Shown here one piece after another: positions 1 to 11,221 of a stretch of DNA of 64,000 nt. The notes beneath the pieces are model-generated. The model saw nothing but the letters and a program-made list of their open reading frames with translations. It did no database searches and was not told where the DNA came from. This stretch comes from Camillea tinctor (Eukaryota > Ascomycota > Sordariomycetes > Xylariales > Xylariaceae), in NCBI GenBank assembly GCA_022578605.1, contig MU394070.1, positions 1 through 64,000 on the forward strand. The letters are read 5' to 3'. The first letter of the stretch is position 1. Each line of letters starts with the position of its first letter. Position numbers and translations under genes: made by a program.

Positions 1-1445
1 TTTGTTTCCTTGTTCATTACCTCCACCTACAACCACCTACCCCCCCGCACTTATCCACACCTTTTACAAAATTTAACCACACACCAACCCACCCCCCCCC
101 CCCCCCCCCCCCCCCTACTTCGCACCATCGTATATACATACACCCACACCGCCTAATTCGTTCCTTCCTTCCATCTCAGCACCTCTCCCTTCCTCTTCTC
201 CCACTATACCCAATCCCCCTTTCCTTTCCCCAACCTCCCCTCCCCTACGAAGGCGGCACCCTCTGCCCCAACACCAGCAAGTCCCTCCGCGCCTCCACCC
301 TCGCCGTTATCCATAACCGCCAGTGCGCCGCCCGAGTTGTTCGTCTTAGTGGCGTGTCGTTGTGCGCCGAATCCGCTGCCCTTCGTCGCCGGGATGGCGC
401 GCGCGAGCTCGGCAGGTGGCGTAGCCGCCGCGTTCCTGTAGCGGGCGCTGCTCCCGGCTATGCGCTGCGCTGCGCGGTCGACGGTCTGCAGCAGCTGGGT
501 TCTGGCTCAGGGCGGTCTTGTTCCCGTATTAGTCCTCGGGGCGATGGGGGGTGCCGAACTCGGTACCGGAGTGTACGTACGGTGACGCGGTCCTTCGCAT
601 TGCGCGGGGTGGTTATGGAGCTCTGGCCGGCGGGGTTGGATGGCCTCTTCGGCAAGATGCATGCTAGGGGGGCATCGCCGCCGGCGGAGCGGCAATGTGA
701 TTCCCCATAGCTGTGGAGAGAATTGGGAACTTGTAGTCTTATTTTGAGTAGTAGTGGTAGGTGTTCTATTTACGTGATGACTCTGGATGATTTTCCAAAG
801 GTTGACATATTCTGTTTTGACCAGCCTAGTCTAAGACAACGTCGAGAATTGGTCGATTGACTCAAGTTCAGTTGGGGGTTCGAGAGGGAATTTGTTGTTT
901 ATTTTGCTTCTCCTATAAATTGACTGAATATGTAAAGGGGGGTACAATGTGGTGTGTACAGGTATGTTAAGTAAGTAGAGGTAGGTAAAGAAAGTAAAGA
1001 CAGAAAGGTTAAGACGGAATAGTAGTACAAAGTGACAAATTGGTGATAATTTTTGGAGGGGTCCCTGCTGACGATCAGCTTATCGGTAGTACCTAATCGA
1101 TCGATGGTGGGATTAAGATAAAACAAAAAAAGGGACCCCGCCAATTCGGAACGCCCCTGCAAATCATATTTAGTTGTAGTATTATCCTTGTTCATGCATT
1201 TAAATAGGTTGGGATAGTTATTTATGTAGTTAAGAGTCTTGAGCTTATTTTTATGCATACATTTTTCACTTATCACCTTTACATATAATAATAGGTTATC
1301 AAGCTTATAAGTCAGCTTCACTCTCATCACTCTCACTCTTCCATCTTATACTCATGACAGTTTACTTGTAAAATAAAATAAAACAAAAAATGATATAACC
1401 TCAAGAACCCAAGAAAAGAAACCTCCCCACCTCCCTTTCCCCCCA
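1..1445. other. left-edge intergenic region, no convincing gene
   Basis: Starts with C/T-rich low-complexity DNA that includes a run of 24 C (92-115). A GC-rich stretch at about 240-700 has one open + frame (354-710, open further upstream), but its Arg/Ala/Gly-rich product matches no family I know. From about 720 to 1440 the sequence becomes AT-rich. A 145-codon minus frame at 899-1336 looks like chance. The last 30 bases are C-rich and lead into the lipoate ligase start. Confidence 0.5.
92..115. repeat. poly-C homopolymer (24 nt)
   Basis: An uninterrupted run of 24 C in a C-rich flank. The exact length is liable to sequencing error. Confidence 0.9.
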
Positions 1446-2916
1446 ATGGCCCTCCGCCCTCTCACCCTTCCACTCTCCATCACCAGGCGCATAGCCCCCC
1501 TTTCCCGCCCCTTCTCCTCCTCCACCGTCTCACACCCCTCAAACCAGATCCAAATCTACATCTCGCGGCTCACAGACCCCTACCTCAATCTCTCCATAGA
1601 GCACTTCCTGCTGCAGCGCACGCCGCCCGACTCGTTCGTCCTGCTGCTGTACGCGAACCGGCCCTGCGTCGTCGTGGGCCGCAACCAGAACCCCTGGGTC
1701 GAGGCTAACTTGGGGCTGCTGCGCGAGCGGGGCGTGCTGGGGCGGTTGCGGAGGGATCACTTCCAAAATGGTGGCGATGGGAGCGGAGTTGGGTACGGGG
1801 AGGGGGAAGAAAACGACATCCTGCTCGTGCGCCGCCGCTCCGGCGGCGGCGCCGTGTTCCACGACGCGGGCAACGCGAACTGGAGCGTGATATGCCCGCC
1901 TGCTTCGTTCGACCGGGACGCGCACGCGGCGATGGTCGTGCGGGCGCTGGGGTCGCGGCTCGGGGTGGCGGGGTGCCGGGTCAACGCGCGGCACGACATC
2001 GTGATGGACATTCCCTCTTCTCCTTCTTCTGCCTCCCCTATACTACCCCGTTCTTCTTCTCCCCCCGCAGATGCAGGGGGTGAGAGGGAGTCAGGCGAAG
2101 CAAGCCAGCCCTTCAAGATCTCCGGGTCCGCCTACAAGCTCACCCGCTCGCGCTCCCTGCACCACGGGACCTGCCTCCTGTCCTCGCCCCACCTCCCCCT
2201 GCTAGGCCGGGTGCTGCGCTCCCCCGCCGCGCCGTACATCCTCGCGCGCGGGGTCGAGAGCGTGCGCTCGCCCGTGCGCAACGCGGGGGTCGGCTCGCTG
2301 CGCGCGTTCGAGGACGCCGTGGTCGCCGAGTTCGGGGCCATGTACCGCGCCGACCAGGCGGGGGTCAAGGTGCAGGTTCTGGGCGGTGATGGTGATGGGG
2401 AGGAGGGCGTGAGCGAGGAGGCGGTTAGGGGGATACCCGAGGTGAGGAGGGGGTATGAGGAGCTTGTGGTATGTGATGCATTCCTTTCTCAATTTATTTT
2501 TCTCCCTCCCCCCCCCCCCCCCCCGCACCCCTTTCTTTGTATCCCCGCCCTTTTCCCTGTCTTTATATACCTCACTAACCCTCTCTGAAAAAAAAAAGTC
2601 CCCGGAATGGATCTACACGCAAACGCCGCAATTCACCTTCTCCACGCACCCTTCGGCCTCCGACCCGCGGCCCCGCCCCGCGGCGCCCTTCCGGATGTCC
2701 ATGACGGTGCGGCACGGGAAGATCACCGAAGCCTCCCTCTCCTCATCTTCCTCCCCTTCCTCTACAAACCTAGACTCGGAGTTTTCCTTGCTAGGAAAGC
2801 ACTTGCACCTCGTGCGGGACTGGCGGGAGTATATTCCGGGGGCTCGGGGCGAGTGGCTGAATGGGATTTTCGGGGGCGGTGGGGATGATATTGGAAGGGA
2901 TAATACCAAATCATAG
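1446..2916 (+). CDS. lipoate-protein ligase A family protein (AIM22-like), mitochondrial
   Basis: Two exons, 1446-2468 and 2599-2916, separated by a 130-nt intron (GTATGT..AAAG) that contains a long poly-C run; the product is 446 aa. The family attaches lipoate to E2 subunits and the glycine-cleavage H protein in mitochondria. The N-terminus (about residues 1-30) is rich in Arg, Ser and Pro without acidic residues, as in a mitochondrial presequence. Family motifs seen are [11 protein letters not shown] (130-140) and KISGSAYK (224-231), whose Lys is the expected lipoyl-AMP contact. The junction is in phase 0 and continues into [12 protein letters not shown], a typical C-terminal domain motif, which fixes the acceptor. 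Low-complexity insertions near residues 104-123 and 191-221 make it longer than bacterial LplA. It converges on VPS11. Family assignment is firm; the exact substrate is inferred. Confidence 0.88.
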
Positions 2917-3337
2917 CCAGAATAGCAGTAGTGAGAGAAGGAGATATCCATATGAGATAGATGGTTGAAGGTTTAAGGGGGGCCCAACCTAACCTAGTGA
3001 GGGCAAAAAAGGCCTTGACATCGCCAGTCCGGTGCCAATTTCTTGTACATATTACATATGCACATACGTATAGACATTCTAAATACTCAAAATATCCGTA
3101 GAACTACTACTGGGTATTCGCTATATACTTAGAGAGGCCAGGTTAAAGCAGGACTGGCACTGAAATACCAACCCCCCTGCCCCCCAATACTACACTGCAT
3201 CTTGTGATATCATAGCAATTATACACGTTATAATCCAAACCAACCCAATAATAGTATCTGACTTAGCCATTTTCCCGGTGCGCCATCAAAAACGCTAACA
3301 ACGATAATAAGACCAATATTGGCGGTGGTCCTACCTA
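2917..3337. other. intergenic, 3' flanks of convergent genes
   Basis: This 421-bp spacer lies between the convergent stop codons of the lipoate ligase and VPS11. It is AT-rich with no ORF of note and presumably holds both 3' UTRs. Confidence 0.6.
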
Positions 3338-6300
3338 CTATTCCAACCCCACTCCGGCACTCATAACCCCCTGCCCGAACCACTGCGCGACCGTTTTGAA
3401 CCGGTCATCCCCTTTACCCTTCTCGAGCGCATCGCGGAACAGATCATGCCTCTCCGCGCGCTCGTCTTGGCTCCTCTTCATTGCGCGCACAGCCGCATTG
3501 TTCATAGCGCAGACGGGGCAATCGGCGTCCGACTCCGCGTCGCCTCCCTGCTTCAGGCAGCGCTGGTGGAAGCTATGCTTGCAGAGGAAGTGTACGGCGG
3601 GGAGCTCGAGGGCACCACCGCAGCCGGGGCAGCGCTGCGCCTGGAACACGGCCGGCTTCGAGCCCAGCTCCGCGATCTCGGCCCGCTTCTGCTCCGTCTC
3701 CTTGCGGAAGCTGTTAATTTGGCGCTTGTTCGCCGAGATCTCCTTGCGCTCCCGCATGATCGTCTCGTGCAGGTACGGCTTAATCATGCCCATCGTGGCC
3801 ACGGCATTGGATCCTAGCGTCTGGATCACTTGGAGGGGTGCCATGAGACCGTCTGCATCGATCTTGGCCAGCACATTGGCGAGTTCTTCGTGTCCGGCCT
3901 CGTCGAGTATGCGGGCGTCCGAGGTAAAGTACGCGAGCGCCGCAGGATAAAGCTGCGGCTCTTCGGGGCCATATTTCCGTAGGGCCTTGATCGCGCCGCG
4001 CGTGTCCTTGGCCGAAGTATAGGAGCGGAAGATGTCGAAAAGCAGGCCCGATTGCTCCTTGACAAGGGTGGTGCCATCTCGGAAATCGGAAAGGTGCGAT
4101 AGAAGGAGGACGTTGGAGTTCTCGATGGGTAGATCGCGTCCCTCGATGAGCTTCTTGGCTTTGTGTTCCCACTCTTCCTTCTGCACACCCTTTCTCTCAC
4201 TGGCTTTATGAAGGTACATCTCGAATAATGTCGTGTAGATATCGACCTTATCTGAATCTTTGAGCGACTTCTCTTTTAAGTACGCTTCGAGGAAGATGAT
4301 GAATTCGTCTTCATGGTCGATAAAGGATGAAAACGCGGTTCTAGGAGGTGGCGGCGTGTAGTTCTGGCTAACCCCAGTGTCTGGTGCTATCAAAGCAGTG
4401 GTGTCGCTGATAGTAGGCTGTTCGTTACCCTGCGAAGTCGGCGTAGGAATGGTAGATGTGTTCATGTACGGTAACGGGAGGAGGCTTGTCAAGTTCTGTA
4501 CGGCGCTGGCAGCACCGGCTGCTAAGCCGGCAGCAGAAGTCAACGGTGCCTCCTCCTCAGTTGGCGCCACATGCACCTTGGGCTTATAATTGCCCGTATA
4601 GTAATCTATAAATAGTTTCGTCGTGTCGCTAGGGCAGTGCTCTAGAAGAACTCTTGCGTATTTCATTAAGCAAGGGTATGCCTATCGAAGGTTAGTAGAT
4701 AGACCCAGCCGCAAACGATTTGATCACAAACTATTTCAGCCTCCAAGTGCCAGATGAAGTCGAGCGCTTCAGCATACTTCTTCGAGTCTTCGATCAGGAT
4801 GTCCACGACGAGGTCATTCTCACCGTGCTTCGTCGCGAGGTAGGCCGCTTGCTCAAAGTAACCCCCTTGCCGGCACATATTTATCGCGGTGTCCAGATCA
4901 AACTTGAGGTCCCCTTCGGACTTGATAAACCTCTCCAGCTTTTCGACATCTTTCAGCTTAGCGTAGCAGTTGAGGAGTAGGGTGGTGTGGTCGGCAGTGG
5001 CTTTATGATGTTCGTGCAACTCTTCGAGATATTCTATGAGGTTATGTATTCTTTGGGTATCGAGGAACTGCGCTCGTTAGAGAGGTGACATACGGCGTTG
5101 GGCGGCGTTTGCGCTTCTAAGATAGTCAACTCACCTTGCGGATAACTTGGGATGGCTCAGTGCTGTCGATGGCCCTGATGTACTGAGACATGGCACTGTC
5201 ATAGTCTCCCTTCTGGTAGAGGTGATCACCATACTTGCGGTAGATGACGTTTTGCTGCTGTGCATCCATGCCGGACTTCTGGGCGAGGTTAATGGCGAGG
5301 GGATACAGATTACGTTGGTAGAGGAGTTCGAGACGCTGCTGCAGCGACTTCTCGTGGTAACGGCTGATCTGATTTGCGAGTTAGTACGTCATGAGAGGGG
5401 AATACGGAGCGCAATACGGAGCATGCGCAGGGCCTCTCTCACCTTCCCATCCTGCGTTAGGATAAAAAGATCGCCCCATATCTGGAAGAGTGCCTGGACC
5501 TGGGAGATAAGGGACTCGGAATGGGAGACGATCTGCAGGGTCGGGTCTACCATAGTGAAGGTAGCAGCATTGAACAGCGAATCGGCGCTGGTGCTGCCAA
5601 AGCGGCGCCTGATGTTGTCCGAGCCTCCATTCCTGGGGGCGGAGGGCGGCGAGACGAGAGCCACGTAGTCATGGAAAGTGGAGACAAGACTTGTAGCCCC
5701 GTCATTGGCAAAGCAGAGGCCTCGACCATCCAATGTGTAGTAGTAGACTGCATCCTCCCTAACTACGATGATGTCCCCGGTTTTTCGGTTCACGGTCATG
5801 CAGCCTGCTGCACACCCCGAGTCCTCCACCGTTCGTGGTGGCTGGCCCTGGCCTCTACCCGATATTACCAGCTTCAAGAGCTTCGACGTCGTGGCCACAA
5901 ATAGCGTGGTGAATCGCGGGTCCGCAACAAATTCAACTCCGGTAATCGGCTCTTCTGATTCGTACACTATGCGTTGTTTGGTGCCTCGATCGTGTATCAG
6001 GTCGCCGCGGATAACCGTCACTGCACCATTGGCGAAACCAACCGCGAGCTGCGATAGGTCGTCGAGTGCGGTGAAGGCAGAGATCTAGAAGATTACGGTA
6101 AAAGAATTGCAGTTAGCTGTCGATTCAAGCCATTACCTCCCCCAAAAAACACTTACAGGAAATTGTTTCCGCCCATTGTTTATGTTCAGAGTGCTCAGAC
6201 AAGTGGGCAGTCCCGTCTTCTTAACCGGTTTATCGAGTGCCCAAACTTTCAACACGGGTTCATTGCTCAAGTCCTCCTAGAAATATAGGATATCATATCA

Positions 6301-6700
6301 GCACCTGTCCTGTACCATCTGTTCTGCAATATTCAATATGTCGTTGTCGTCTTGGGTTCTCCTCATACCGACACGGTTACCAACAGACTCGTCCCTTCGA
6401 CCTGGCGCATGTGGGTGATTCGGCCGGTATCGTGGGCCTGGAAGCTCCTAACCACCTTCCAGCTAGGCCCGATGATGCGCACGTATCCATCGTCGCTACC
6501 CAGGAATAAACTCTCAGATCCGGAGCATACGCTGGAAATCTCGTTGTTCTCGAAAACGGATCGTGTCTCGTCGTCGCCGAGCTTGACCTGGCTGACCTCG
6601 AAGAAGTCGAATGCTTTCCACTGTAGATAAGTCCGATTAGCGCTGGTTCGTTCCAGCTTGACGTCGAAAGGGTTGATAAACTTGCCAAAAGCAAAGCCAT
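3338..6700 (-). CDS. vps11: vacuolar protein sorting protein VPS11 (PEP5), HOPS/CORVET core subunit
   Basis: Seven exons: 6700-6686, 6620-6369, 6276-6157, 6084-5443, 5368-5135, 5067-4732 and 4681-3338, all joined in phase 0, giving 980 aa. VPS11 is a core subunit of the HOPS and CORVET tethering complexes acting in endosome-vacuole fusion. The N-terminal half is the WD40-like propeller (for example the motif WKVVRSFQAHD). A helical clathrin-heavy-chain-like region follows, and a C-terminal RING-H2 (about residues 884-924) reads CPGC..C.H..H..C..CPVC. The first coding exon has only five codons (MALLL), and its intron uses a GC donor (GCAAGT) with branch GCTAATC; this is the only reading that joins the start to WKAFDFFEVSQV in frame. 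The other introns are 50-92 nt with CTAAC-type branches. Length matches the family. Confidence 0.93.
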
Positions 6701-7159
6701 GGTGTGTGCTCTAGGGTTATGCGACTACTGTAGTAGAGGTTGTGTGATGTTGTTCATGTTTGCATTGTGGATTTGGATGGGAAATGGGAAACAAGAAACA
6801 GGAAGCAGGTAACGGATAGCTGGAAAGCTTAGATAGCTGAGGACCGGCTGAACAAGGGATGGAAACGTCACTGCACACTTACTGGGGGGATGCTTGCCCT
6901 GCATGTGGCGGTGCACGAGCACACAGTGTGGGTAGATTTCCTTACACAGGCTATCTAGCCCCCCTATCTCTGTCTACCTAGCTAGTATAATACTGATACC
7001 GTGGCCAAGGTATTAATTAATGTTCTATCTCTGACATATACATCAAATATCTTGTATATAAATATATTAATATATAAGCATTGGGTATCTCTATTCTAGC
7101 GTATATCGTTTTGCCTCGTATATTTCCTCCACTAACATCTATCACTTCCATCACTTCCA
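6701..7159. other. intergenic: VPS11 promoter and MLH3 3' flank
   Basis: About 460 bp between two tandem minus-strand genes. It is AT-rich near 7000-7100, with no ORF of note. Confidence 0.55.
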
Positions 7160-10100
7160 TCACTCGCCTAGACTCGCTCTCTCTGATTTCCATCTCTTAA
7201 ACTCCCTCCCAAATGTGTTTCCTTCTAGGTTCGTTTGATCGATAACATCGATCGACGTATGGCCCAGATCAACCAGGGGCACCGTAGAGGGCCGGCCGTG
7301 TGCGCATTGGAACGGAAAGGCACAGTCCCCCAAGCGGCTTAGCAATCCCACACACTCTTCATGGCTGAGGCTGTCATTGAACATGATCGAACTACGACAG
7401 GCTCTAGAGTTTATCATGTCCAAGATACCTTGTGGACAACCGTGGAACCTTGATAACCAACTCGACCCAGTTGCCTCCTCGACTTCCCAGGTCTCCTTGT
7501 GCGGTGTTGGCGTACATGTGATTTTGTTGCCGTGCTCGTGAAGCTTCCATACTTCCTTCCTGAGGAGTTCAATCAGGAGCCGAGGTTCTAGCCGGCATCT
7601 TTCACTTATGCTAGGAGGTAGTCTATTCACTCTGAGTTGGTGCCGACTGCCGGCTTTGGACTGAGACGGTAGGCTGATTTCATAAACTATCCCCCAGTAC
7701 TCAAAGTGCGCTAGAGCACGCTCAAACTGAATAGCATCCCGAGCCGTGATATCAAACCTAATAGCCTTCTCCAATGTCTCCGTTCGTGCTCGCACTACTT
7801 TTTGATAAGGTGACGAGTATGGAACATCTTCCATGTCCAGAGTCTCAGTAACCTCAAAATAGTCCTTCATCAACGCCTCGACCCGGCATCGTTCATCTGC
7901 TGCATGCTGGTCAATAACGACTAGTAGCGACGCAGTCGAATCTGGAGCAAGCCCTTCTCCAGCGTGAGGGTCAAGTAAGGGGACCTTCACCAAGATAAAT
8001 TTGCGATCGACTTGGGCTATCAGCTCAGCGCTTCGAAGCGCCTCTTTCGAAACACGGCCCTGCACAGTGTGCGAAGTTGCTGAAATATCACCAAGCGCAG
8101 TATGGCATCCACGGCCATGGTTTTCGGGGTTGCCGGTCATTGACCCCAATATCACAGTTTCGTCAAAAGCCAGCGGAATGGGGGGTTCTGTTATTGGGAA
8201 TACTGGACTCTCCCAAGATGATAATAGCTCTTTTGCCCATGTGTTATTGCCGTCTCCTCCCAAAGTCGGTTGATCCCCTAACCTAAGCCTCTTCATGGCA
8301 GGAGTATCAGGCTCGTCTCGCAATCCTAGTCTAGTTGGTGGTTGAACGACAAACCCCGTTCTAGAATCAATGACGGATGTTTCTGCGGTGACCGGGTTGG
8401 TCCACAGGATTTCATCGCACTCTGAATCCTGGGGACCATCTAAATTTCTTGAAGGTCGCCTTGAACGCTTGTCTAGTTGTTCGTCTTCTATATCAGAAAA
8501 TGGAGCACGTAATAGCTGGCCACCGGGATCAAGTAAAGGAGTTGGCGAAGTCTGACTGTTGGTCTGGGAATCCGTTGATGACGCTCTAGATGGATGGGTA
8601 AAGTAGCTACTTTCCCTTCCTTGCTTGTTATTTTTATCATTGCCAGAAATCGAAGGTACTTGTCCTGATTTGATGCGAGTCCACAAATCAAACGGAGACT
8701 CAGACCGTGACTTTACCTCTCGATTAGAACTGATTCTTAGACGGGTGCTGGCTAGATCCCCGATTGACTGATTCTCAACTGGGAACCTGCCATGCCTAGA
8801 TGGCTTTGGACTAGGTGTCCGCGACAAGATACCGGGGGTACCTCGAGTACTAGATTTCCCTAATGCTCCTCTCTTACCAGGCTTTAAATGTCTTGGGCGA
8901 AAGTGATGTCTTTTTAAAAATTCATAGACGACTGCTCGCAAAAGATCAATAATCTCGTTTAGGCCCTCCTGGCGTTCATCAAGTACTTCATCCACATCAC
9001 GACCAGTTAGGGGTAAGGTCTGTTGTCCGAGATCGACCTTGACGTAGAACATTGGCCAACGATCCACTCCCTTCCTACCTTTTAGTTCCCGGTTGGTGAA
9101 GCTATCCGTTTTGTAACGACGGTCATTCGCTCTTCTCCTTTGTTCCTCCTCGTCAATAGCAATATCTTCCTCCTCAACCCCAAAGCTCGAGTTGGCAAAG
9201 GCCCGGTTAATTTCTTCATAGAGAACGTTTGAACCGTGTTCATTAGGCACTGGCTGGACGCCTATACTGATGAATTGGACTCGTTTAGTTGCGACTGGTA
9301 CTAATGAAACAGCACCCGAGATAGATACTGAGCCAGCTGATGCCTTCAGAGGCACCCAGGTCTCTGGGCTGTTATCATCAAAAACTTGGCCTTGATATAT
9401 GATCCTCGAAACTCGTGCTGGTAGGTGCTGTTCGTCACCTCTGCTTCCCGAACGCAACCTCGAAGCCTCGGCACTACGAAGGGAAGTAGACCATCGATTG
9501 GTGGATTCACGAACGGAGAGGGATATATCACCTGGCCATGCAAGTACTAGTGCAATGAGTGCGCGTTTGAGTGAGTCCCATTCTTTCGAACCGGTGCCTC
9601 TTTCAACATCGATAGCCCTCTGCTTGACCCTAACCGGCATCGAACCAAATAAATCACGCACAGTCACGCGGGTTCCATGATTAAAACTCAACAATCTCTG
9701 TTCAGGGGGCGAGGGGGTATGCCGAGCCAAGACATTAGAATTGTGTATTCTAATGGAGTTGTGGGAGTTATGGCCATGGTGGTGCGAAGTAATGGATAAT
9801 AGCGATAGGGAAGCCAGCGAAGCTATGAAGGTGCCATACTTCCCATGGATGCCATTTTGTGGTGGGAATTTGGATGTATCTACCAATTCGATTAGCCCCC
9901 TTTTTTTCTTTTTCTGTTGTTAAATGGAGGTATAGGTCAATATTAAGTCTCACAATGTAGCTTTCCTAGACCGCCTCCTGGCTTAAACTCGGCCGGTAGG
10001 ATACCCAATCCGTTATCCTCAGCTGAGCAGCTGCCCCGTGCATAATCTACGGATAGGGATATCTTGGTAGCGTTGGCGTCTAGAGCATTCTTCACCAAGC

Positions 10101-10185
10101 CGCATACTACACCGTTGAGAGAAGTTATGGTGGTGGACGACTTGATCTGTGCAATGACGTGGTCCGGCAGATGCTGGATGGACAT
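7160..10185 (-). CDS. mlh3: DNA mismatch repair protein MLH3 (MutL homologue)
   Basis: Two exons, 10185-9954 and 9879-7160, with a 74-nt intron (GTGAGA, branch GCTAATC, TAG); the product is 983 aa. An in-frame ATG at 10212 would add nine residues; I prefer MSIQHLPDHV as closer to the family start. MLH3 pairs with MLH1 as an endonuclease in meiotic crossover resolution and mismatch repair. The N-terminal GHKL ATPase region shows KNALDA and DNGLGI. The middle is a long Ser-rich linker (about residues 400-600). The C-terminal endonuclease motif DQHA-x2-E-x4-E (about 734-745) is intact, as are the ACR and AHGRP motifs. The residue four before the Mg-binding Asn, normally the catalytic Glu of MutL ATPases, is Gly here (CGLVKN). 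The splice restores LHYTSKFPP. Confidence 0.92.
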
Positions 10186-10212
10186 TGCTAATCTATGGGG
10201 GATTTCCTGCAC

Positions 10213-11221
10213 CTCATGATCATCACCTTGGCCAAGTTTGGTAGGTAGTCCTCGAAGTTGTGTTTACGTATCAATGGAGGGAATTCTTTCTTGAGCTATG
10301 ACGTCAGGCGGTGTGAAATTCGCAAATGGTTAAAGCTACGAAGTTCCCTAAAAGAGGTATATTCCGAGAGTAGGTGTCTAGGGGGTGAGGCATGCAGCCT
10401 AAGTTGAATAGAGCGGTATGTAAAAGGGTTAGGAATTTGGAGAAGGTGAGAGAGATTCAGATGTTTAAAAACATTTAGGTAAAGGTTAAAAATCCAAGGG
10501 TCACTGTGCCTGGGTCAAGGAAATAGCACAGTACGGGAATGCTAAAATACCCATTCAATAGCTGACGGAAGCCACATGTAATCTTCTGATAAGGTGGGAA
10601 GGACGGTCGGGGGATGGGGGGATGGGGGGATGTGGCTGATGACGCCATTTCCAGGGATAACAGCCTCACCTATGGACCCATGGAATTGCGTGGTGGGTGG
10701 TGTAATCTGCAGTGTACACCACTTGATTACCGATTACCAATGGCTACCTATTAGGCTGCATACCTACCTAGTACCCTATTTACTCCGTACTTACCTACCT
10801 AACCCTGGCAACTTAAACATCTCTCCCCCAAGAGAGACATACACATAACACACACTTACCCTTTTTCATCTACCTACTTTACTCTACAACTCAAACACCC
10901 CCCATCATCTATTTCCTCTGCCTCTTTCTTTTTTTTTTTTTTATACTTTTCCCTCTTTTTCTATTTCCGTTCCCTTATCGGTTTAACTATCAATTATTTC
11001 CCTTTTGTCTGCTGTGCACACACTCATTTTACCTTTCTCCTCACCTTTACCTCACCTTTTTCTTCTTCTTCTTTTTACCTTGACTTAACCCTCCTTGACC
11101 TAACCTAACCTACCTTACTTCACCCGACCTACTTACTATACATCTCTACGTCTTATCTCTCGCGCTATACTCCTAACTTTTCCGCCTTACTACATTCCCC
11201 GACCACCCCATTCCAAACCCG
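10213..11221. promoter_or_regulatory. divergent intergenic region with CT-rich leader of the + gene
   Basis: About 1 kb between divergent genes. A G-run cluster lies at 10596-10634 with repeated GATGGGG-like units. From about 10860 the + strand becomes strongly CT-rich, including poly-T at 10929-10942 and several ACCTAACCTA tracts. This is the usual look of a fungal core promoter and 5' leader and supports the start at 11222. No mapped transcription start is available. Confidence 0.45.

Noticed and set aside
899..1336. 145-codon minus frame
   Set aside because: AT-rich chance-like composition (Tyr/Leu/Asn-rich), no motif and no splice or promoter context.
3396..3950. 184-codon + frame over the VPS11 3' end
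   Set aside because: Antisense shadow of a well-supported exon that encodes the RING domain.
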